Below are positions 7,789-17,749 of a stretch of DNA of 19,729 nucleotides, one piece after another; positions within the stretch are counted from its first letter, which is position 1; each line of letters begins with the position of its first letter. The translations under genes were made by a program, and so were the position numbers. Origin of the DNA: Ichthyophonus hoferi (lineage: Eukaryota; Opisthokonta; Ichthyosporea; Ichthyophonida; Ichthyophonidae); assembly GCA_002751075.1 (NCBI GenBank), contig NAOQ01000133.1:69153-88881 (forward strand). The letters are read 5' to 3'. The notes under the pieces are model-generated. The model was not told the DNA's origin and ran no database searches. It saw nothing but the letters and a program-made list of their open reading frames with translations.

Positions 7789-8622
7789 TGCATCAATGCC
7801 AGCGTGCAATTGGTTTTTTTAAATTACACATCATGCAATTTGAGATACGCTTGTTGACACAGAGGTATGGAGGTATCTTATCAAAGCAACATAGTAATCA
7901 TGGTATACAGGAGTAGTTTGAGCAAGATCATCATTTTCAAAAGTATTGGTGCGTTGCTTAGATGATGTAGATCTAAAACAAAATATGGCAATTTACTGTA
8001 CCAATTAATATTGTTCCTGCCAACCAATTATATTTCTTTCCTTGATTAACTGGGTACCCGTACTCTCGGGTGCATGATTCACTAATAAAAATGCTTAAAT
8101 TCCTTCTATAATAATTTTTAAGAATGGCCAATCAAGGAGTAGATGACATGAAATAAATTGCCATTGTTGCATAGGTCCCACATCTGGTTATCCTGCAACT
8201 ATATTGTATAAGGCTCACCTGCCTTTAGTTCATCCATAATGGGTGACAACACAGGGAGATATTAACCCAGCAAACCAATGACTTCAGTTGATTAAAGACT
8301 AAAATTTTAAGTAAATAAAATAAACGAATATATTTCTATGTACTTGCATGATATTGAATTCCGTCAAACCTTTCTCTTATTGTTTTATTTCCCAATTCTT
8401 AGCTTTTTAAGCCAGATATTAGAAATATCTAACACTAGGGAAGAATACACAGTCCTGCCTACAGCTATGTATAGCACGGTCTATATGATAGATGTTATAA
8501 ATCACCTAGTCTCTGGATCCCTTGGTGGTTGTTCTCTTACGGATAATGTAATAGTAGATAGAGCATATTGAACACATTTTCTGCTCAGGTTTCTTAGCTG
8601 GAAATCATTCAGAATGCATTGT
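7789..8622. other. Intergenic spacer (unit B)
   Basis: This aligns with 1630-2316 apart from the insertion at 8173-8343. The short plus frame at 8338-8571 resembles 2046-2240, but the differences between them fall mostly on amino-acid-changing positions, so I treat both as non-coding. Confidence 0.55.
8173..8343. mobile_element. 171 bp insertion with 6 bp flanking repeat
   Basis: Unit B contains 171 bases here that unit A lacks at the matching point (about 2035-2045). TTGCAT stands on both sides (8167-8172 and 8344-8349), as expected for a target-site duplication. The insert begins AGGTCCCACATC and its right part is A-rich (TAAAATAAACGAATAT). It has no inverted ends that I can see and no coding capacity. 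A short SINE-like or other non-autonomous insertion is possible; a simple deletion in unit A is the alternative. Confidence 0.4.
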
Positions 8623-8628
8623 TTTATT
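8623..8628 (-). terminator. Candidate polyadenylation signal of lectin gene 3
   Basis: This is the minus-strand AATAAA in the same context as 2317-2322 of unit A (TGAATAAAACAATG). Confidence 0.35.
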
Positions 8629-9169
8629 CAATTAGTACAATCAACAGGATTGTATCTAAAGAGATGATAGCACTCCTTTACCGCTAATTGAAGTACGCGG
8701 CTGTGAATTCCCAGCAAACTGATTAGGGAAAAAAAGATCCGTGCTTTGCAATAAACGAATGTACTGAAATAATAATAACCAGGAACCTTTGCCCAAATGC
8801 AGTGCAAGTGTTAGTTCTAAAAAAATAGTATTGGCAGTATTACATTGTCAAGTATACCAACTATATAGCACAAACTAGGACATTACTTTTAACCTCTGGA
8901 AGATTTACAGGTTTCTTATTATGTATCTTCTACAGAACTGTACTTCCTAGCAATTCCTTGAGTTATTGAAGTCTCTACACTTCCTTAAACTGATGGGAAA
9001 AGATCATTTGGCCATAGTATCACATAGATTAGATAGGCCACATGCAACGTTAAACATATGTACCTGCCTTTATTGCGTGTTAAAATATATAATTCCCTAA
9101 GTATAATTTTTTATTGAATAATAGATTTTTCTAAATATAGATTCAGGCACAGACACATTGGTTAACTAC

Positions 9170-10067
9170 TATAATATTCATAAGCTTTCACCTTGTTTGA
9201 AGTGAGGATTCCATTATTAGGGGCATTCAGCAGTTGAGTTTTCAAAAATCCGACACGTGATTTGTTAGGGCACTTTATCTCCGCTCTTTCTTTGGCAGCG
9301 TTTACTAACTTAAGGCCACAAGGTTGACCGTCCACAGTAACCACGAGGTTTCCAAGACAATGTAAATAACCTGAACGATTATAGATCTATAGAAAAAAAT
9401 ATTGTTCAAAGAAAGTTTCAAATATAGCTATATATATACAACAACATGTGTTAAATAAATAGATGAATCCAGCAAGTCTCCGAGGTGTGAATTTGGCCAT
9501 ATGGTAAAAACGAAAACTATCTAAATCTTAACAAAGGACACGAAAAGATAAATGAATTAAGGCAATCAAGTCTGTATGCCAGTCATTAGTATTATATGTA
9601 AAAACGCTTCTCAGTAACATACCTCAACGCTTGTGATTTCGAACTTGTAATTCATGTCAACCTGCCACCATGGCTGGGTTGGTTGGCCTACGGCAGTGTG
9701 AGAAACTGTTGATGTTTTACCATCAATAGCATAATCTTCATGAAAATAATTTTTGCGGATATTTTTAACAAACGTTCTGCAGATTGAAGACATAGTTGCA
9801 CTACTGCGTATCACTGCGAAATAGAATATTTAATCTAAAAACAAACACACACCCTTGGATCTAAAGACACCGCCTTAAGAAACTGAACTCAAGCGAGTAG
9901 TCGCAAAATCTTTAAGCTAACTTTTAGAATAAATAACTCAATTTGGTGCTATTAAATGCCACAACGTATGCTCAGCACCAAATATGTACATGCCTAGGGT
10001 CCCAAATTAAACCCCAGCCAAAAGAAATACTTGCAATCGACCTCACTCAACATTCCAGCCACAGGTT
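9170..10067 (-). other. F-type lectin domain 2 of gene 3 (still open)
   Basis: This consists of mini-exon 10067-10035 (EPVAGMLSEVD), exon a 9813-9623 (191 nt) and exon b 9386-9170 (217 nt), all without stops. It retains YAIDGKTSTVSHTAVGQ and PWWQVDM, and PCGLK plus IKCP. The second arginine of the binding loop is changed to cysteine (NRSGYLHC), and the usual EVKAYGYY end reads KVKAYEYY. It is closest to domain 2 of gene 2, yet sits next to the gene's 3' end, so the domain-3 equivalent is missing. Confidence 0.75.
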
Positions 10068-10283
10068 CTGCATTTAAGGGTTATCTTGGTTAGAACATGT
10101 AGGAAAGGATTCACAAGAATGCCAGCACCATGTAAAGAAAAGAACATTTTACATAGCCATTGGTTGGGAGCTTTCAGTTATTTTTGAGTAAATTGTGGGT
10201 GAAAAAAAATTTACACATTGGCAGAAGCTGCAAGTAGACGTTACTGAACATAGACTCGGACACGACCACATTGGTTAACTTAA

Positions 10284-10926
10284 CCATATATCCATATACC
10301 CTCAACCCGCTTAAATTGGAAAATGCATCATCAAGGGCGTCTAGCAGTTCAATCTTTAATTTTCTGCCAAATGGTTTCAAAGGGCAATACATTGCCAGAA
10401 GTCCAATGGAATCGTTGTTATATCTCTTAGGGCCACAGGGAATTCCGTTCACAGCAATTAAGAGGTTTCCGGAACTTCCATAATTATTTTAACGATTACG
10501 AATCTACAGAAGGAATTATTGGGCAAAGAAAATGTCAGATATAGCTATATATTCAACATATGCAAAGTAGCTAGACGAAGTCAAGAAGTCCCTGAACGTG
10601 ATGGGATCTTAGCAATAATGTGAAAAAGACTGTACTGTCAATCCAATGTTTGATCGCAAAAGCGGCCCTAATAAGGTCACAGAGAGATATATGAATAAAC
10701 GTTTTTGACCCTTGTTTATTAATTATTGGTAATTTAATTAAAAATTTATCTTAGTAACATACGTCAAGGCCTGTAACAACGAAATTGGCACCCATGTCAA
10801 CTTGTCACCATGAATAATCTGAGTTGAACGCTTCAGCTTGGGCAACTGTTTCCCAATTGTCATCAACAGCATAATCACTATTCTTCTGTTCGTCGAGAGA
10901 AGACATTTTTGTTTCACATCCACACA
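10284..10926 (-). other. F-type lectin domain 1 of gene 3 (broken)
   Basis: Exon a 10926-10763 and exon b 10503-10284 match domain 1 of gene 2 (TKMSSLDEQ versus TEMSSLDEE; CGPK; GRKLKI). Each half holds one in-frame stop. The segment before PWW has also diverged (VAQAEAFNSDY versus VHSAECHSDQ), losing the candidate sugar-contact histidine. Confidence 0.75.
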
Positions 10927-11343
10927 CTGCATAATAGGATACCTAGTTAAAAAACAAAAACACAACCTTGAATCTATTGAAGTTAGCTACATAGTCAGGT
11001 CAGACACTGATATGACTGAACATAACAAAATTAAAATTAATTAATTATCACAATTAACTTAAATGGATGTAGGTTTTCCAGGAAAAAATGGTATTAGAAT
11101 TGGTCAGAAAAGCATGCTTATGCATAGTCGAGCATGTCTATATCTATGATGTGTCCCCACCTGCCCCATATCAAGCTGCCGAGGGAATTAATGCTTATAT
11201 GAAATTTGCTTTAGCCGCTGTCCACCTACTGCATTGCCCATATGGGCAATAAGACTTAGCGTAGTAATGAATTGCAGCATTGTGTTCAATATTAAAATTC
11301 AAGATTTATTACAACGCTACAAGTTATGTCTGATAATCAGGTC

Positions 11344-11380
11344 ATTTTGTAGAGTTGAAACCAATATGGAAAATTCCCCC
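11344..11380 (-). promoter_or_regulatory. Altered promoter of gene 3
   Basis: Where genes 1 and 2 have CTATAAAAT, the minus strand here reads CTACAAAAT (11352-11344). The upstream Rel-like site is present in a different form, GGGGGAATTTTCC (11380-11368), close to classic kB sites. The loss of the TATA core fits the pseudogene status of gene 3. Confidence 0.45.
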
Positions 11381-11562
11381 AAGACCAGTAGTTGGTGGGA
11401 AATCATATGATGTTGGATTGAACTGGAGCATTTGTACAAATACCAAAAAAAGCATTACCATTAGGTTATATTATATAATAATACATTAAATACTTCTGTT
11501 TTAACAATTAAGAATATATTATGTTCCATTAGATTGCATTGTATCACTTTTTATTAAATAAC

Positions 11563-11800
11563 ACCCCATGCCTGTGTAGTTGTACACTACCACTATATGC
11601 AAATACAAAAAGATTTGTGATACACAAAACGTTGCATTCATTTGTTGTTTGTTAAACAACATTATAATACTCATATATATTATTTGGTCAAGAATATCAC
11701 ACGACATTATTTGTTAAAAAAAAAACTGTAATACATATGTATAATTTGTTAAATAATATCATAATAGACGTATATATATAGTCCTATTATAAAACTCTCA
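11563..11800 (+). mobile_element. Fossil LTR, 5'-truncated (unit C)
   Basis: Homology to the LTR of unit B starts at about CCCCATGCCTGTG and runs to ACTCTCA, followed by a diverged primer-site-like sequence at 11802-11818. It carries the same internal enlargement as unit B. The 5' part of the LTR and its left flank are missing relative to unit B. Confidence 0.55.
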
Positions 11801-11859
11801 ATTAGCAACTCTGAAACCTCTGAACAAGTCGCTAGAACCGTCACAGTGTGCGATATATA

Positions 11860-11965
11860 TTTTATTATGTTATATTGTATTATATTATATTATGTTTAAG
11901 TATATTATATTATATCATATTACATTACATTATACTATGTTACATTACACTACATTATATTCAAT
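11860..11965. repeat. TATATT/ATTAC low-complexity tract (unit C)
   Basis: This is the counterpart of the post-LTR tracts at about 1232-1280 and 7365-7450, expanded here; it is rich in TTATATTATAT and ACATTACATTA. Confidence 0.65.
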
Positions 11966-12029
11966 ACTTTAACAAAACAACCAATCAATATTTAAGTTCA
12001 TAATTAAATAATTAAATCAACCCATAGTA

Positions 12030-12236
12030 ATGGCAGTCGTTCCTGTTCTTGCACAATATCTAAGACTAAGATATTCTAAGTTAACTCCCGACTCTCTACG
12101 ATTTCTCTCCAACCAGTGGAAACCTCCAAAAGGAAATTGAGAGGGATCCTATGACGTCAATGTATCCGGTCAACATTGGCTATGAGGCTCTTGAGTCATG
12201 CTGGGAAGGCTCGTACAACAATTTTATTGCAGTATA
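12030..12236 (+). pseudogene. Interrupted copy of the unidentified frame (unit C)
   Basis: It begins ATGGCAGTCGTTCCTG and aligns with 7513 onward, but it is not continuous and is cut off where the array ends. See the entry at 7513-7788. Confidence 0.5.
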
Positions 12237-13633
12237 CAAATAATGACAATGGGGTTCAATCATCCAATAGATTTATAACCATTAGCTCATTAGATTGTTG
12301 ATGACATTGAAGTCTCATTTAACTATTAGGGGCCTTGCTATTGCTTAATATTTAGTGTATTACAAGAAAAGTGATAACAATGATTAAGGATAATCTATCT
12401 AAGCGTGGCAAAAAAAATAATTGATTACAACAAACTGTATAGCATTTATTCAGTACACTATCAAGATTCCCCATTATGTCTCAGGCAAAACCTTTCTATA
12501 CTTTAAACACAGCATTTTAGTTTTTACCTTACTAGGTAAAGTATATGAATATTTTAATATTAGCGGTTAGAAAACTTATAATAATTAGTGTTTAATCTCT
12601 TGCTCCTTCAGAAGTCAGACAACTGCCTACTAATATTAAATAGTGACAATTGTTATTATTTACATTGTAATATAGTAACCCTTGCTGATTGGTCTCATTG
12701 TGCAGCTTCCATATAAGCACCTAAGTAAATTAAAACAATGATTCGCTTCTAATTAGAACACACACTCTTTACATTTATCTGAGCTGTTAAATGACCAATA
12801 AAGCTGCATATTTTCATGGAAGTTACACATTCTAAGATTCTTGCTAACGTCATGCAACAGCTAATATACATACTGTCACAACTATCCCAACTGTATATCA
12901 TATTTTCTTGAACGTTCTCTGAGTGAGTTTAATTAATTCACAGGTCACATTACTGAGTACTTTTAGACCTTACCAGCAGAACAAAAGATAAGAACGTAAA
13001 CTACAATATGCAGTTAGGAATAAATATTAATATTTAAATATTTAATGCTTTATAAATATCTGTTCTGGACGTACATGCACAGTTTTATAGCAGTTATCTA
13101 TTTGCACTACTTTATCTTTAAGATTCCAGTAACTTTTAACACGAAGGAAATCGAAATCTGAGCATCCAGGAGGATGTGTTTTCTGTCTGTCAATCATAAC
13201 CCTCTTTAGTCAGCTCCTACCAATATGTAGTAAAGTATATTTGAATAAGCCAACAAAAAGACTATGCAAGAAGGATATAAATGTTTTATAAAAGAAGTGA
13301 AGTATACCCCGAGAAGCATGTCTAAATGGGTAGGGCAAAGTAGAAAATAGTATTGTTCAATTTTTAAAAAAGTTTGATCAAGAGTCAGCAGCATTGTTGG
13401 CTGCCACTGGCTCTTAATATTTGTGGGCAAAGAGCACTTCTCCAGTAAGTATTGGAATGAAACAGGCTTTTTTCTAAACCGATGGGTAACAATCGCTTTG
13501 AGGCCAATGCCGCAGCTTTAGCAACTTATGGTTTAGGACTTATATATGCGTGCATGAATGTGATATAATGAAGCCTCGGTTACAAAGAGCTTACCAGAAA
13601 TTATCCATAGCTGAGTTGCTCATAATTCTTCAA
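12237..13633. other. AT-rich stretch, no gene recognised
   Basis: This is unique sequence beyond the end of the tandem array. Short frames on both strands (for example 13206-13430 minus) show no family motif that I recognise. It could contain decayed downstream parts of the minus-strand Copia fossil at 13,634-13,850, but I cannot support that. Confidence 0.5.
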
Positions 13634-13850
13634 TTATATTAACGTTAACAAAATGCTTGTAATGCCGATACTTGTAAATATAAGAACTAAATATACATAA
13701 ATAGCCGCGCGGAGAGCATAACTAGAATTTAGCATGTTGGCCCGATTGAGCGAGATCCTTGACATTTGTAATGGCTGACTATTCATTCGTTCGCTAATAC
13801 CGTTACTGGAGGGAGCGTAAGGCAAGGTGGTGAGGCGACATCGCTATCAA
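13634..13850 (-). mobile_element. Copia-type integrase fossil
   Basis: The minus strand carries a segment with PYAPSSNGISERMN followed by an RANMLNS stretch. This matches the end of the Copia (Ty1/Copia, Pseudoviridae) integrase core, which in the family typically reads PY(T/S)PQQNGVAERxN followed by a helix ending in an LPxxFW-like stretch. Only this piece is recognisable; flanking gag, reverse transcriptase and LTRs on this strand were not found. It is an old, broken fragment, opposite in direction to the Copia element to its right. Confidence 0.65.
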
Positions 13851-14120
13851 GGAGAAGTTCTTTTTCAGAGGTCGACTAGGTTTATTCTTGGGCTATGATC
13901 TCCTTTGCTTGGGATGGCTCGTGATGGACTGGGCCACACAAAATCACGACAAGGCGCTATATCATTTTCTTTAAGCGTCAGTTCCTGTACATAACACCAG
14001 GTACCAAGACCGTTCACCAAGACCCTTTCCAAGTCACTTGGATGGAAATTCCCTTTGAGGACGTCACCGCAAATGCTGTGACATTTTATCTTCCTTCCTC
14101 CCCTTCAAACTACGGGAGAA

Positions 14121-14387
14121 ATGAGTCTCACTGATTCATCAGTTCTGTCGCCTTCACCCGCCGCCCTTTTGCAGCCTCAAGCAGATTCTACAGAACCCCC
14201 TGAGTCTGTGGGAGAGCGTGTGGCGGATTCATCCGACAGTGACAGCGATGATGACGTGCCTATAAGGCAACAAATCGCTAACCAACGTGCAGGGGAACAA
14301 TCAAAATATGCACTGCTAACGACTAGAAGCGGAACGACTTATAAACCTCACACTCCATCTGGCAAGCTGGTGACTCAATCGAAATGA
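14121..14387 (+). CDS. Unassigned 88-residue acidic Ser/Asp-rich frame
   Basis: It begins MSLTDSSVLSPSPAALLQPQ, has an acidic cluster at residues 36-45 (ADSSDSDSDD) and ends in a basic, Thr-rich tail. Base composition here is clearly richer in G+C than the surroundings. There is no known domain. Low-complexity acidic starts are common in retroelement gag proteins, and another lies at 15,202, so this may belong to an element fossil. It could also be a chance frame. No upstream in-frame extension is seen. Confidence 0.3.
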   Translation: MSLTDSSVLSPSPAALLQPQADSTEPPESVGERVADSSDSDSDDDVPIRQQIANQRAGEQSKYALLTTRSGTTYKPHTPSGKLVTQSK

Positions 14388-14683
14388 TTGATTGCTATCA
14401 TCCTTCTAACCAGGTGTCATGCCAGGATTGTTCTTGGTGGGAGTGAAATAGGAGATTCTGCCTTTAGGTATGCTTTCAACCCCTCCTCTTGGCTACCCTG
14501 GGGGCATACTCTGACATCTCAGTCTATGTTAATTGGGAAATGGCCCACCATTATGTTGAGGTATATGGGCAAATACTTCATGATGACTTAGACAAGTGTA
14601 GCTTACTGTTTAGTTGGCATTGAACCTTTAATTGTGAAGAAGTTTATAATGAGGTTTTCAACCGGTATTTAGAATTTTTGGCA
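14388..14683. other. Possible continuation of a decayed element
   Basis: Several plus-strand frames stay open for 40-60 codons in this stretch (for example around 14,510-14,620), but no motif identifies a family. I see no promoter or RNA gene. Confidence 0.3.
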
Positions 14684-15090
14684 TGTTAAGTAATGATAGC
14701 TAATTAATCAATAATGTCACTAAGTGCAGTCAATTAGGACTAGTTGGTTATTGCCGTCTAGAACGTAAAAAATACCTTGGGTTAAATAATGTTGGTAAAT
14801 GGCATAGAATCACGTTGTGATGTTTGATATTACTGATGTGATATATAGCTTCCAGAATAATGCTTTGAGCATTCATTGAACAATAGGTTGGTTAGAGCAT
14901 ATTAGGTAACCCTTAAGTCAGAGTATCTATTGGATACACATGGTCACCACATAGTTTCCACATGGTCAACTAGCTTGACTAACAAACCAACAACTATATA
15001 ACCAGTAATCTCATACTTAGTCTGAATTTTCTTATTTCCGTTGACTAAAGGTAAATAAATGACACATACTCTTTGTAATTAGGATCTATT
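14684..15090 (+). mobile_element. Possible 5' LTR of a Copia-like fossil
   Basis: A non-coding block upstream of gag begins TGTTAAGTAATG and carries a promoter-like CTATATAACC (14,993-15,002) followed 50 bases later by AATAAA (15,053-15,058), an order typical of LTRs (TATA, then poly(A) signal). No clear matching 3' copy was found, so the boundaries are uncertain. Confidence 0.3.
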
Positions 15091-15201
15091 AGCATGAGTA
15101 ACATGGAGTCACGCCTAGAAGTTAATGTTTGTTATAAAGAGCGTAAGGTTCCCAACAATAAGTCAGGGTCCGTCCCCTGAGTGGAATAGAAGAAGCAACG
15201 T

Positions 15202-15771
15202 ATGTATTTTTCTAGCAATTCAGAGGAAGACAATTTGTTTCCTGAAGCCCAGGACGCAAACTTGGGTTCTGGTTCTGAGACTAGTGGGACAAGGAAACGT
15301 ACAACCGTGGACCAAGAAGGAGACTCTGATTATGACCACCCAGATTACGTCACATTATTTAGTGAAAAGACCCAAATTAACCAATGGTCAACAAAGGAAG
15401 TTTTTGATAGGTGTACCTCCACATGCAGTGAGTTGGGCCTGGATTTCTTATCCAGGCTCAGGTATGTATCCACCAAGATCCTACGCATGAGTGCCCAACT
15501 GGAAACAATTGATGTGTTCAAGACAGCCCTTGACGGCCTTGTGAGCATACCAAGGTTATCCTCATAGGCCATCCTTTATATGCAATTGCATAATAAGCAC
15601 CCATCCCAGTTGCCCAACATTATGGAAGAATTGGCAGACTATTCAGACAGAAAGCCCTATGTCAAGAATCTCCGGGGCAACCCGGCTACCCCTGACTATG
15701 CAGCTGCTCTAGCAGTCAGCACACCATTGGATGAAATGTGTACCCATTGCTATAAAATGGGCCATAGATAG
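15202..15771 (+). pseudogene. Gag-like region of the Copia fossil
   Basis: An acidic Ser-rich start (SSNSEEDNLF) is followed by a helical middle part and, near 15,738-15,767, CTHCYKMGHR, which resembles the start of a retroelement CCHC zinc knuckle (C-x2-C-x4-H). The order, an acidic head, then a capsid-like body, then a knuckle, suits a gag protein of the RT-bearing element downstream. The region is broken. Family assignment to Copia is by context, because gag sequences are poorly conserved. Confidence 0.5.
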
Positions 15772-16260
15772 TACATCCCAATGCAGAACCAGGCACAGAG
15801 ATAAAAAAATCTTCAAAACAAAAAAGCTTTGGCATTTGCATACTAAGGTTTTTTTGTGCAAGTTCCATCTGGAGGCCACCAACTACGATACCAAGGACTT
15901 TCAGCAGAGGAGTCAATCCTCCATCAAGGGAAAAAAAGAAGGTACCTGCTGCAACAGCCACTGTTGCATCAGAGGAAGACATAATGTCTGACATTGACAT
16001 GTATCTAGCTACCATCGGTACAAATGGCAATGTTTCTACACCAAAGCATTAGGCCACTATGTCACCCCCCCATCCCACAGAAATCTGTTAACAAGACTGC
16101 TTCTGGCACTGTCAAAAAGAGACAGCTCAGAGCTATCTTATGTAGTTCCGATTCTAACTCTGAGGTGAATTGAACTCCCCCACCTTCCATGCCAAGCATG
16201 TTAGAAAACATCCTTCTGAAGCACTGGTTGTTCAGAAGATTAATAAAAATAATTCGTATT
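15772..16260 (+). other. Decayed spacer after gag
   Basis: No continuous coding sequence is seen here. Short stretches (for example near 15,960-16,050) read as acidic or polar peptide and may be the end of gag. No domain is recognised. Confidence 0.35.
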
Positions 16261-17340
16261 ATGGTTAGTGCACTATTAATTTTTGTTTATTAAATCCTCT
16301 TTAAGTTTCCCTCTACAACAACACAGTTCAACAAAACTTATATACAAACGAGTCACAAACCCCTATTCCATCCAATGAAAATAAAAAACATAAGTGCTAC
16401 TACTTTTTAAGAATAAATATAGTATCACATCCTAATGATGGGTGTCATGATGTAGAATACTTTGAAAACACTTTTCTTTATGCTATCCTTAGAGGTGCAA
16501 ATAGTCTAAAGGTTAAAGATTACCTGGAGACAGGTTCTGACCAACCTTTAGAGGTCACCGAGTTTACAACCCATTTACCTTCAGTAGTCTTCCCTTATAA
16601 CGGGATTGGTCCATAGTTACATCAACCAACTATTATTGACGCTGTGCACATGGCTGTAGGGGTGGGGGGATCAGTTCTTCTCCCAACCTTTATATCTAGC
16701 ACAACATCAGAGCTACACAAAAATGCTGTCACCTCACGACAAAATGTACCTATCATATTGGAAGTTGAACCACTGGTAATCTAATACAAGGACATTGACT
16801 ATAATAAAAACATACCTTAATTAGGAAAGGAGTGCTTAAATAAAACAAATGGCAGACCTGCCACCAAGTAATCCTATTTCATTTCATGCACTTGCCCAGG
16901 CAAGGTAATGCCGGATGTTTTCAGCTAAAATGTTTCCAAATACGTTTATCTGTTTTTTTGTTAATTTGCACTTTATATTATTTACCTATATTTTGATTGG
17001 CTATACATTGAACTTAATTAATTGGGATTGTGATTGCTAAAAGTCACCGCAGTATACTGGTAAATCCTTTTGGGTAATCTTAGGTATCTTTGGGAATCTG
17101 AAGAAAGATTAAGCTAAAATGTAAACCCAATCGTTATGATAATCGTACTAACGACATCTTTGTGGTTTGTTCTATTTATACTGAACGGGTTTTCAGTAGA
17201 GTTTGAAAAAACTATATAAGGCCGTGACTTGCCTCATTACGGGTCCGGAATTTTTTGTGAATAAACGTTGAATTTTTACCTGATTGTAGGTTAATCTTTT
17301 ATTGATTATTTTTTGATAAGAAATAAATTTTAATAGCTAA
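16261..17340. other. Unassigned middle segment with LTR-like end
   Basis: The first half (about 16,390-16,800) has plus-strand frames open for several dozen codons but no motif I can place. The second half is non-coding and holds ACTATATAAGG (17,211-17,221) followed by AATAAA (17,260-17,265), the same TATA-then-poly(A) spacing as in the LTR-like block at 14,684-15,090. It may be an LTR of the same or another element lying inside the Copia fossil. Confidence 0.3.
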
Positions 17341-17359
17341 AGTTGAATTAAGGTGTTAT

Positions 17360-17700
17360 AATATTGAGAAAAGATCGACCAAGGAAAGTTGTCAAACGAT
17401 CTTTGCCATTAACACCAAAAACATTAGAGGTTGGACGTCGAATCCAAAAGAAGAAGATTATAATCTTTTCTTCTGAAGACGATACATTAAGCAATATCGA
17501 CGAGCTGCCAACAAAGTAACGCTCAGAACAATTTAGACCCACAGCGATAAGAGAGCTACTAGTTACCAGCAGTAGTTCTGAAGGTATATCAGACGATTCT
17601 GATTTACCTTAAGCTAGTGGGACTTCAGATAAATCATCAGACAGTGAGACAACGTCTGACGAACAACGTCTGACGAACATTTGTCTGATATCGAAGAATC
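17360..17700 (+). pseudogene. Ser/Asp-rich linker before the reverse transcriptase
   Basis: The plus strand reads a basic patch (IQKKKIIIFSSEDD) and then repeated Ser/Glu/Asp runs (SSSSEGISDDSD). Such low-complexity linkers commonly join integrase and reverse transcriptase in Copia polyproteins. It is broken, and the assignment is by position. Confidence 0.4.
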
Positions 17701-17749
17701 TATTTTTAATGGGTAATCGCTAATCTGGCTCAAAAGGACGCCATGGGAT

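Larger units (their letters stand above)
6435..11194. repeat. Tandem segmental duplication, unit B
   Basis: This second copy, about 4.76 kb, has the same order as unit A: lectin promoter, ATTAC-rich DNA, LTR with primer-site-like sequence, unidentified plus frame, lectin 3' flank, lectin exons. It differs from unit A in having one lectin domain fewer, a single LTR enlarged by about 90-100 bp, and a 171 bp insertion at 8173-8343 flanked by a 6 bp direct repeat. Confidence 0.9.
9050..11280 (-). pseudogene. Decayed two-domain F-type lectin, gene 3
   Basis: This is the paralogue of gene 2 and is probably non-functional. The corresponding exons are 11280-11199 (signal peptide, MLQFITTLSLIAHMGNA), 10926-10763, 10503-10284, 10067-10035, 9813-9623, 9386-9170 and 9072-9050. 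All exon lengths keep the phase pattern, and length changes are multiples of three. Damage: the first donor reads ATAAGC instead of GTAAGC; exon a of domain 1 has TGA where the second Trp of PWW should be; exon b of domain 1 has TAA after its first four codons; its donor reads TTAAGT; the mini-exon has a GC donor; and the last acceptor is AA instead of AG. Domain 2 is still open in both halves. Together with the altered TATA box this argues for a dead gene of fairly recent date. Alternatively a shorter product could be made from domain 2 alone. Confidence 0.8.
11195..12236. repeat. Truncated tandem duplication, unit C
   Basis: This third copy holds the first exon and promoter of gene 3, low-complexity DNA, an LTR lacking its 5' part and the start of the unidentified frame. 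Similarity to units A and B stops at about 12,236, inside the copy of the unidentified frame; the sequence beyond is unrelated. It is closest to unit B, with which it shares the enlarged LTR. Confidence 0.85.

Noticed and set aside
10738-10965. Minus-strand 75-codon frame without stops over the gene 3 exon
   Set aside because: It is in a different frame from the lectin homology. The homologous frame is interrupted, and the open one has no family similarity.
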